Source: Phytophthora hibernalis (lineage: Eukaryota; Oomycota; Peronosporomycetes; Peronosporales; Peronosporaceae). From it: a stretch of DNA of 64,000 nt. The position numbers and the translations under genes were made by a program. Below are positions 56,129 to 64,000 of the stretch, piece after piece. Location of the stretch: the NCBI GenBank assembly GCA_012656075.1, contig JAAKBF010000014.1, positions 1 to 64,000 on the forward strand. The letters are read 5' to 3'. The notes under the pieces were generated by a model. It was not told the origin of the DNA. It did not search any database and saw only the letters and a list, made by a program, of their open reading frames with translations. How positions within the stretch are numbered: position 1 is the first letter of the stretch; each line of letters starts with the position of its first letter.

Positions 56129-57430
56129 GTGGAAGTACAGAAGTGGACGAGCGCGCTGGGGTCTCTCTCCGCCGTCATGCCCGAAGACGCCGACCAACTC
56201 CTGGCCTACTGTGTAGCCGGATTCTGCTGTGTAGTGACTTGGGTCCTGACTACGCCTCTCAGGAACGTCGTATGGACACGTCTACGGGACGCATGGGCCT
56301 TGACAAGCCTATACGCCGGTATGGGGCGCTATTCATCACCGCTACCAGGTCGTGCTGGCCAACGAAAGTATTAAGCAGCTATGGGGGCCTGCTTACGTGT
56401 ACGCCCTCTGGTGCCTATGGAAGTATTGGCTGAGAATACCCTCGCATATGGGCAGTTCGGACGGATGAGCAGGACGTGGTGGGCCACTTTCCATGTGACC
56501 TTCTGTGAATACGTGCCTGATCTAGTGCTTCGTTCTGGCCGGCTGACTACTAAGTATGCTCGCGTCATGAAGGAGGCGATTGTGGTGACTTACGTCCGCC
56601 TTAGTGAAGGAGTCCGTGGCATCGTTTGGAACTTCTTATTGATTTTCTCGCTGGCGTTCCACCGCCTATAACCTTATCGAGTTTGGGCTGTGCGGAGTCT
56701 CGGGCCTAGCTGTGACGATGTCAATACTCTACGGCCTGGGCTGTTACTTCGAGTGGACTGCGCGGAGCCTGTATGCGATTGAGGGCGTGATAATTGTCGG
56801 CGTCGTGACGCATTTGTGGCAGCTCGGAAACGCGTCGAGTCAACTCGAAGCTTTCGCTCCTACTAAACTTGTCGTGGACGCCATTCTAAGCACGAGAAAA
56901 CGTGCAGCAGCCCGTGAACGCTACGAACGCGCCAGTTTACGTCGACTACGGAAGGAAGATGAAGATGAACTACGGGAGTATTGCGAAGTTGCCAGTTACG
57001 AGGAGCCTATTCTCGTGGAGACGGAAATCGGCGCGCCTACGGCAGTTGCTACGACCGCATGCTGCTCAGCAACAAGTGCAGGGGCTGCGCCAAGAACTGG
57101 AAGGGCTCCCTGCGAGTCGTCGAGGCGACGAAATTTCAGTCGGGTATACGGGTTGTGTGCCTGCCCTTGACGGGCCGGACCCTGCGACGGGCGACTGTAC
57201 CCCAGTCACGCAGTGGATCGGCTGAAACAGTGGACCTCCGAGGTCCATGGTCACCCATTCCGAAGTACCTTGCAGGCGAGAAGACGTGCCCGGCGAGGCG
57301 TAATACGCGCAGTGTTCTCGGCGAGCGACACCTAAGGACGGGTAGCAGGACCTTCACAACTACGGATAGCAGTGCAACGTTGGTGAGGGGGTCTTTCGGG
57401 ACCGCCGCCCCTGAGGACGCCTGCTGATGG
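56129..57430 (+). pseudogene. Unidentified broken plus-strand gene with hydrophobic N-terminal part
   Basis: Plus frames follow each other with slips: 56129-56374 (MPEDADQLLAYCVAGFCCVV; a hydrophobic segment), 56381-56671 (MSRTWWATFHVTFCEYVPDL; VWNFLLIFSLAFHRL), 56712-57170 (LYAIEGVIIVGVVTHLWQL, then a highly charged helix RKRAAARERYERASLRRLRK), and 56981-57427 (LLSNKCRGCAKNWKGSLRVV). This suggests a membrane-anchored protein with a coiled or charged stem and a CxxC motif. I do not recognise the family. It could be a host gene or an accessory ORF of a retroelement. Confidence 0.35.
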
Positions 57431-58120
57431 AGTTAGAAGGGCTGTCACCTCTACAAGTCGATGTCAACAATCAAGCCGATCATTGCGTTTGCATGTTAGT
57501 TTCACATTTACCCGACGAGCAACAAACAACAGCAAACCCAAGAAAAACAAGAAAACCTTTATATTACTCCAGAGGCTTTACTTTTCACCTGACATGTCCT
57601 CCAAACCTGAACGACAGAGGCTACTCGACCCGGCTCGTCAGCGGTGGTGCGGGACACCCCAGTGCTCAACTATACTATCGAAACGAATATTCTGTTTAGT
57701 AGATTTTGAGTTGAATGTGTCGGTTAGCACATCTAGCACTATCATGCTCTAGATGAATGTAGCTGATTGCTGACATGCACACCGTACGTTCTCATCACAG
57801 CTCTCTCCGGGTAGACATCTGCCGGGAGACATTGGTACAAGTCGTCATGGTAGAAATGTTCGTCGTACTTGCTGTTGGAGACGCCGGTCCTTGTGAAGGT
57901 GCCCGGTGTGGTGCTGCTAGAGCTGGGGACTTCGGTCGTGGTGGTGGTGCCGAGCCTGGTGTTGCTGGAGGTGAATGTGATCTGCATAGCACCGCTCGTT
58001 CGCTGTTTCGGCAGTTGCTCATTTAAGCATTCTAATTGGAACCTCACTGCAACCGCGATAAAATAAATAATTCATTTTTTCTGGGAATGAGCGGTGACCC
58101 AGGTCACCGCCCACCGGTTC
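57431..58120. other. Non-coding stretch before the hAT element
   Basis: Only short overlapping frames on both strands (for example 57775-58066), none with a recognisable domain. Confidence 0.4.
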
Positions 58121-58374
58121 ATGTACATCAGACCTCCTTAATACCGGCATTTCGCAATTAAAACTGGCAATGTGCCGGATTAGAGGTTTCTGAAGAGCCG
58201 GTTTAAACTGACTTTTTAGTATCAGAAAACGAAGGCGCTATGAGAAATCTCAAGCCCTTCGCCCGAAACACCGTTCTAGCCTACACATGTGATGTAGTAT
58301 GGTCTAGCAATCGCGATGAGGGATACTCATGGTGTTGTCTACTCTGTGTACGTGTGTGTGTAGGGGTCATTTGC

Positions 58375-58490
58375 TTGTGATATATCAACCAATACAGACC
58401 GCTGATCAACGTGTCCGACTTGGCGTGTTAGTTTGTGATATATCAACCCATACAGACCGCTGATCAACGTGTCCGACTTGGCGTGTTAGT
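58375..58490. repeat. 58-bp tandem duplication inside the hAT element
   Basis: TTGTGATATATCAACC starts at 58375 and 58433; the two copies are almost identical through GTGTCCGACTTGGCGTGTTAG. Confidence 0.9.
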
Positions 58491-59038
58491 CCATCTACAC
58501 TTACTAGCTATTCCCGTGTTCAACCGCCAAACTACAGTGGTGCAACTAGGATTCATTGTATCGGTTCTTGGTATTCTAAATGAAAATTTATCCTGAAAGG
58601 ATGAAGTTGGTACGGTACAAGCAGAAAGAAATAGCAGCAATGAAGCTGCTCAAAGTGTTGCACAGCCTGTGATGCCGACTCAAATTCCCCGCGTGAGATC
58701 GGGGGCGATAACTAGGCGACACGAAAGATGTCAACGCAAACTTAGTGGTTTGCACTACATCGCGGCGAGGAGATACGTCGAGGCCAGAGCAAGTCCCACT
58801 CAGTGGAAGTCGTTAAAGCAGTCTATGTCATAATCTTCCAAGCGAAGTAGAAGGCCTTATGCAAATGAAATGAACGTTAGCTAAGTCCTTCTTGGCCGGT
58901 ATTTGGCCCTCGTTGCAGTCATCTAGTGAAATTTTGGAATCAAGCTCAAAGGAAGCTGTAGAATGCGAGCATCGAGAGTTGTGTCAATCAAATATACAAA
59001 ACACTTCCGTCAAGGCAGTACCTAATAAAGCAAACTAA

Positions 59039-59287
59039 GAAACTAATTTCAGTGATGAATGGGATGCGCTCCAGGAGGCTACTGAGGCTCTGCCAGAGCC
59101 ACATACATTTGCGCATCTCCGACAGTTTTGATGTGGTCTAGCAACTGTACTCGCCAACACGGCGTCTGTCGAATCGGATTTCTCTATTCTCAAGGGGGAA
59201 GTGGACGACCGTCGCACAGCGTTGAACTCTTTACCACTGGAGGGAATTTTCCAGGCTAAACAGTTCGATCAACTAAACCAACAATAG
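59039..59287 (+). pseudogene. hAT transposase C-terminal dimerisation fragment
   Basis: A frame with FSDEWDALQEATEALPEPHT, a TGA near 59133, then LATVLANTASVESDFSILKG, EVDDRRTALNSLPLEGIFQA and KQF, ending TAG at 59287. The SASVESDFSILKxEKD...ALxxxSLEGILxxKQF pattern is the hAT dimerisation region of oomycete hAT transposases. The DDE and BED-finger parts are missing, so this copy depends on another source of transposase. Confidence 0.75.
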
Positions 59288-59311
59288 GTTACTCAGTCGG
59301 GATAGCTTTAA

Positions 59312-59598
59312 CCCTTTTGTTGCCCATACATTTTCTATTTAAAACATGAATACTTTAATCAAGATAAAATTGCAAAACGATGCATAATGCCTCGTTTTGC
59401 TATTACTTTCCGGTTACTATATTCTAAGTTTTCTGAAAGGACCAGAAAATGTTTTGGGTGATATTTGTAAAACGCTCGTTTTGGTCAATTTTCCGGTAGA
59501 CATATTATTGGTCAATATTAAAATCATAATATTTGATTGGACGATTTCAGTAAAACGATGCATTATGCCACGTTTAGGCCTAGCCGGCAACAAAAGGG
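59312..59598. mobile_element. piggyBac-type MITE nested in the hAT element
   Basis: Inverted ends CCCTTTTGTTGCC (59312) and GGCAACAAAAGGG (ending 59598), each bordered by TTAA (59308-59311, 59599-59602), the piggyBac target. A second internal inverted pair, AAAACGATGCATAATGCC and its near-direct partner at 59552, lies inside. 287 bp, A/T-rich, non-coding. Confidence 0.8.
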
Positions 59599-59700
59599 TT
59601 AAAGTGGCATAGTGTCGGAATATAGCTTTTGAAAATGCCGTTTCATAGCTAATTCGCAACATTCCGGCATTTGTCCAAATTAAGGAGGTCTGATGTACAT

Positions 59701-60485
59701 GTACCTATACGGCCGTTGTGCACGTACGAACAGGAACGGCGTTACCGCAACCATAACGCAAGAAAAATGCTAAACCAACCAGAAAAGCAGATGGCGCTCG
59801 GTAGGGTATCTTGAGATCGGTTATTTTGCAAGTTTGTTTACAAGGCCACGTCGACCTCGTCATCACCTTGTCTAAATTTACAGAAGTTTAAATTACAAGA
59901 CGTGTAAACCACACTTATTATGTTTATCACACAACGCTGTGTAAACCACATCTCTCACACTTGGCGATTTTTCGCGAAGAGCCAAGGTCGCCACAAGAGG
60001 CAAGGTCGCCGTGAATAGAAACAAGGTCACCGAGGGCCCCAAGGTTCATGCATACGCCAAGGTCCCAGCACAAGTCAAGGTCTTTGCAAGGGCCAAGACC
60101 GCCGCAATAGTCTAAGGTCGCATCAACTGCAAATGTTATACCAAGGGTCGCAACAATCAAGGCCGCTGTGCACGCTAAGGTCGCCGCAAGGATGGATGAA
60201 AGAACGCTGGCACGTGATCTGGTCCAGGGAGGCTGAACGAGTCGGCTGAGATGAAGAAAAGGGGAGAAGCTGAATATGAATCTGGATAAGATATTGGGCG
60301 TCCAGCTGGAGTTTCAGTCTTTAAGAGGAACGCAGTTATGTATTGGCAGAAGCTTTTGGGAGAGAGGATACAACTCAGGAACATGTGCTGTCATTTGGAG
60401 TGCTACTGAAGATGGCGGTCAACAGACTAAGGAGTTAGCAAGGGAACAGATTTGTATTAAAAGGTTAAATACAGATCCAGCAGCA
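59701..60485. other. Non-coding stretch with minisatellite
   Basis: No gene. Its middle is a degenerate minisatellite (59975-60195); the rest holds nothing recognised. Confidence 0.45.
59975..60195. repeat. Degenerate CAAGGTCGCC minisatellite
   Basis: Variants of CCAAGGTCGCCGCAAG recur about eleven times with an irregular spacing of about 16-28 bases. The minus strand reads as repeated GDL/DLG-type residues, but no gene is supported. Confidence 0.7.
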
Positions 60486-60488
60486 ATC

Positions 60489-61330
60489 TTATTTGAGCTC
60501 ACCTTGTAGCTTCTGGTGGATTTCGCGCACCGTAACCGTATCGGATATGGACATACTTCTTTCCAGCGAATAGTGCATTATCACCCACAACATCCGCAAA
60601 CGCATTACTTTAACGCCGTCCTTGGTCACATTGAAGCTCGCTTTGTCTCCGTTCCCAGTCAGATATTTGTGTGCGTGTGCTACCACCAGCACGCCACAGC
60701 TAGCTCCGTCCAGTTGTTGTAGGGCTTCAACTCACTCGACTGGCTCAAGTGTAAGTTTGACTCTAGACATCGACGTCTTCTGCCACCGCTCTACGAAACC
60801 ACGAAGCCCCTCTTTTCCATCACTTTCATCGTCATCTTCGTCCTTTGCTATGCCCACCCATACTGTCTCCATTTCTTCGTGGTATCCATCGTCAATGAGA
60901 GGTTCGTACATGTAAACGTGCACCCTCATTGCCTTGTTCGTAGTGCCAGTGAAGCTCAGACGTACCACAATGATGCCCCAGTGGTTTGCCTTCAAGTTCA
61001 CGGGGTGGGTGATGGACTTGGTGTCTGACATTGACGTTTTCGGCATATGTGGCCATCCCACAGCCCACATAAGCGACAACAATATGTAGCAATTCCCCGC
61101 CGATACCCCAATCGTTTCCAAACAGAAGTCGATGGGGCTGTCATTCAACCACCCTCGACAGAGACCACCCACAATGTTCTCAAAGCTGATCATTCCTTTG
61201 CCCGAAAGCGTCAAAAACTCGGTGCGCAGTCGACTTGATGTAAACTTTGAAATAATCTCGTTGGAGAGAACTCTGTGACGATCACGGATGGCATCTTGAG
61301 ATATCCCCTAAGTTTTTGTCTCCTTGGCAA
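60489..61330 (-). pseudogene. Ulp1/SENP (C48) cysteine protease domain, one in-frame stop
   Basis: On the minus strand the frame reads MISFENIVGGLCRGWLNDSP, IDFCLETIG (WLND block of Ulp1), then NHWGIIVVRLSF (catalytic His), VYMYEPLIDDG (Asp) and, across a TGA at 60732-60734 in the same frame, EALQQLDGASCGVLVVAHAH (catalytic Gln and Cys), ending at 60489. All four active-site positions are present in normal order and spacing apart from an acidic insert (KDEDDDESDGKEG). Ulp1 enzymes cleave SUMO-like tags. It lies directly downstream of the SWIM transposase on the same strand, so it is probably the C-terminal domain or second ORF of that transposon. Confidence 0.75.
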
Positions 61331-61510
61331 ACAGTTCTACGTCCGAGTATCGTACATTTCGCCAATCTTGCTCCAGCCACTTGCGGTCTTCAATCTATGC
61401 CCTTCCCTTGGCCTTGACTGCGAAGAACCGTATCAAAGATTGAACAAATTGGTTAGAAGCGAATGCACATGCCAAAACGTTGGTAAAGCACCCATAACGA
61501 TAAAGCAACT

Positions 61511-64000
61511 TTACCTTCTAAACTTCCACAGCTTATGATCGATTGAAGCGACGACATCGAGAACTATGCCTTGCTGCTTAACACTGTCTTCCAAATCGCC
61601 AGGATTGCGCTGGTCGCTCCGGGTTGTACTTATCGCAGCCTGCATGGATCGAGTGGTATCCACTGGAATTACGAAGTTGGGCATATAGTCAGCTGGTCGG
61701 ACGGCTTCCCATTGAAACTCGATTGTACGTCCCCTTAAGTACGCATCCTCCAACTGGACCGGGTACTTGTCCATCATCTCCAGCACATACTTCATGTTTG
61801 CCGTGTTTCGTGCCCATATTACAAGCGGTTCTACCGTCACCGGTAGACCACTAGGGTATTTGGGCACGGTCAGACGCTCTGAAGTAATCTTTGTTTGTCA
61901 TAGTTGCTTCGATGTAGATCGAAATCGGCCTCTTCTTTTTGATCTCGGCACGTTGACGATATCAACTTGGCGCATGGGTGCCTCTGCAGCTTCCACACAG
62001 GTAAGTGAGTCGTCGCGAACGTCTGGACCCCGTCTCGAAGCGCTGGCTGGTGGACTAACAGAACCCGTGTGCTGCGGTTCTTGTTTAATTATTGTAGGCT
62101 GCGTTGCTGGATTATCTTCGTCATCGCTGTTGTTGTTCGTGGGGTCTTCAATACTTGCTATTTCCAGCGCATCCATCCGGTTCACTGTCTCGATTGTGTC
62201 TGCTGGATCTAAACATGAATACACTTCCGCTTCATCTTCATCGTCTTTGTCACTGTCACCACTTTCTTCTACATTATTCACACCCCGCTCCTCATCTACT
62301 GAGTGGGATTGTTGCCGATGCAGCACTAACTCCAACGTCTCTTTCCACGCGTTAAGCTCTTGATAGAAAGCGATACTTGATAAGTTGGATAGATGCTGAA
62401 GCAGAGGCTCCATCATGGCGTTTGCATATGTATACGTTTCCGAAGAAGATATCACTACCTGTTTTGCACGTTCGCGTCGACGTAGTCGTACATAAGCTAC
62501 CTGCCTCAATGCGGTCGATGATGGAGTAGTCGTTTCAGAATCATCTTCTTTCGGCAACCTTAACTTGGACATACGCACAATAGGCATTAACGCTTCGGTT
62601 GCAGACGCGAGTTTTTCTTTGATGTTCAATGCCGCGAACGCACTCCATCGCTCGTGAATCGAAATAGCAGGAAGCATCTTAAAACCATGACCTTTGTTTG
62701 CCACGTGCATCAAATGGCGACATGGCAAGTGATTGCTTCTGTAAAACAAGCAAGTGCATGTCCAATCCGCATCATCACACGTATAGCTTTGACTCGAGCA
62801 GTCAACTTTCCAAATCGACACACTGGAACTCCTCTCGCAAGTTGCAATCTCCAACAGATTCACAAATCGTTTCCATTCCTTTTTCAGCTTCTCTAAGACC
62901 TTCGATGACAACCTGCTGGACACTGCCCTCAACAAACTTGGAACAGTCTTGGGCACACGCGACGTTGAGTGTTGTTGACCAGTCTCGGAAACGATCTGTT
63001 GTGTAATGGTCATCTGATGCTGGAGCAACCCCACGATTGTCTTGTCAATTCTTGTCTTTAGTCCGAGCAGCATTTTCAATTGGTTCCAATTAGACTCGAT
63101 GCAGTTCGTAGTTGTGTTGCCCGCAGTAAAATGTTGGCCACAAGCAAAATTTGACCACATTCCACGACGTGTGTTCCAGTTCTTGACAAAGTACACAAAA
63201 AAGGTTTGCCTCTTGTTTGTCGTGCAGTCGTTTCACTCAGGCTTACGCCACGAGCTTCTTCACGACCTTCTTCACGACCTTCACGCCTTCCTACTCATTA
63301 ACACGTACATTATTCATGCTATCGTGTTAACGGCAAAGTATAAGTAGCCCGCTTTAGCGCCATCTATTTTCAGGGCTAGTTCATTCGACCGATCGAACGC
63401 CTCAAAGCCAGCTTCATAAGCTTATTGGGTCGTGCTATATATCATGATATGTACAATTGATTAGTTTAGATTTCACAGAAGCGTTAAACCAAACAAACGT
63501 ATCTATAAAGAATTTCTATCATAAGGCCGAGGAGTTCTTCACGCTGACTGGTCTTGAGCCGATATATTGACCGCTGCGTGACCTTTTTCCAATAAGAGAT
63601 GGCATGAAACTGACATAGTAAGATGTTCGCTCTGGAAAAGTTTTCATCGAGAACGCGCCATTCGACAAAGTCTTTGTCGATAACCACAGCTATGACGTCT
63701 TCCCAACTTGGAGTTTTTCCTTGATGTAGTCCAGAATGGTTGCCATCATCATGGCCTACTCATTCAAGAAATTGAAGGGAAACCTCTACCCGTAGCTGTG
63801 GTGACGATCAAGATCCCTACATTCCGGGAACAAAACGATTCGGCGGGTTAATCAATAAAGTTGCTTTATGGATGATAAGGTTTCGTACAGTCGCTCTAAG
63901 AAATGATAAGGTTGCAATAGCATACGCACCCAAATGATACCCGAGATTATTCGTGCCGTGCGTGAAATCCATCGCCAAGGTCTCCCCATCGCTCAAACAT
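61511..64000 (-). pseudogene. MULE-like transposase with SWIM finger, partial, frameshifted
   Basis: Runs off the right edge. Near 63950, LAMDFTHGTNNLGYHLG gives the first catalytic Asp region; 63750-63484 continues MATILDYIKEK, VIDKDFVEWRVLDENF and ILLCQFHAISYWKK (second Asp and the C..H pair). An A/T-rich interruption of about 280 bp (63200-63480) precedes YFVKNWNTRRGMWSNFACGQ, TAGNTTTNCIESNWNQLKML (Glu), and a SWIM zinc finger, CTCLFYRSNHLPCRHLMHV, within ORF 63196-61898. That ORF ends in a Ser/Asp/Glu-rich linker and a basic tail (RSKRRGRFRSTSKQL). ORF 61867-61511 (ARNTANMKYVLEMMDKYPVQ; TIEFQWEAVRPADYMPNFVI) links to the Ulp1 domain. No TIR was recognised. Confidence 0.8.
63200..63480. 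other. A/T-rich interruption within the SWIM transposase
   Basis: Family members have continuous helical sequence here, but this stretch has stops in all frames, a repeat of CTTCTTCACGACCTTC-like words near 63255-63285, and CACGTACATTATTCATGCTA flanked by inverted GTTAACACG-like words. It may be a small insertion or decayed exon. Confidence 0.4.

Larger units (their letters stand above)
58129..59692 (+). mobile_element. hAT transposon, internally deleted, with full ends
   Basis: Ends CAGACCTCCTTAAT (58129) and its complement ending at 59692, flanked by the 8-bp duplication ATGTACAT (58121-58128 and 59693-59700). An 8-bp target site and CAG-type TIR are hAT signatures; a transposase C-terminal remnant inside (59039-59287) agrees. 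1,564 bp long, of which 287 bp are a nested piggyBac-type MITE. Too short to be autonomous. Confidence 0.88.

Noticed and set aside
59927..60160. Repeat-containing minus-strand peptide
   Set aside because: It is a translation of the degenerate minisatellite; no start context or homology seen.
59775..63370. AGATGGCGCT words as TIRs of the SWIM-Ulp1 transposon
   Set aside because: Only about ten bases match; no target duplication beside them.

Overview
The window looks like a gene-poor, transposon-packed nuclear region of a filamentous protist, most probably an oomycete (Phytophthora-like). Support comes from the style of the Ty3/gypsy gag and pol remnants, MULE, pogo, PIF/Harbinger and hAT elements side by side, short introns (68-71 bp, GT..AG), and a fungus/oomycete-type arrestin-like gene. 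No rRNA, tRNA, CRISPR or bacterial signature was seen. The organism call rests on reading alone, not on a search.

Region by region. (1) 1-7270 is an integrated Polinton-like virus (PLV): fibre protein, packaging ATPase, minor capsid protein, a small basic virion protein, two GIY-YIG nucleases, an adenovirus-type maturation protease, an intact major capsid protein and a small duplicated-domain protein. All but the capsid, one GIY-YIG and the small protein are frameshifted, mostly by what looks like one missing base in a homopolymer. (2) 7310-15300 holds a gypsy pol scrap, a broken coiled-coil ORF, LTR-like sequence, a 23-bp minisatellite and a LINE remnant with zinc finger and RNase H. (3) 15313-18085 is a complete-ended MULE (TIRs and 9-bp target duplication) that carries a coding-like segment unrelated to its transposase; it sits about 330 bp upstream of an arrestin-like gene (18412-19716). 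(4) 20180-24001 has two TA-flanked MITEs and a complete-ended pogo element. (5) 25916-29555 is a complete-ended PIF/Harbinger element. (6) 29780-48659 is a gypsy element on the minus strand (5' LTR, primer site, gag, protease) in which a 2,013-bp internal gag segment is repeated eight times head to tail (30885-46981); its RT, RNase H and integrase are absent. (7) 48669-60480 contains an Ulp1 protease fragment, a second, decayed gypsy pol on the plus strand, a foldback repeat structure, unidentified broken ORFs, and a hAT element with a piggyBac-type MITE nested in it. (8) 60489-64000 is a MULE-like SWIM-finger transposase followed by an Ulp1/C48 protease domain, running off the right edge.

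The genes do not form one pathway. The PLV genes together would make and package a virion; the rest are independent mobile elements plus one host gene. The most notable items are the PLV with a preserved capsid gene, the eight-copy retrotransposon-internal tandem array, the transposase-Ulp1 arrangement, and the cargo-bearing MULE. Single-base homopolymer losses recur in viral, host and transposon genes alike, so part of the apparent decay may be assembly error.
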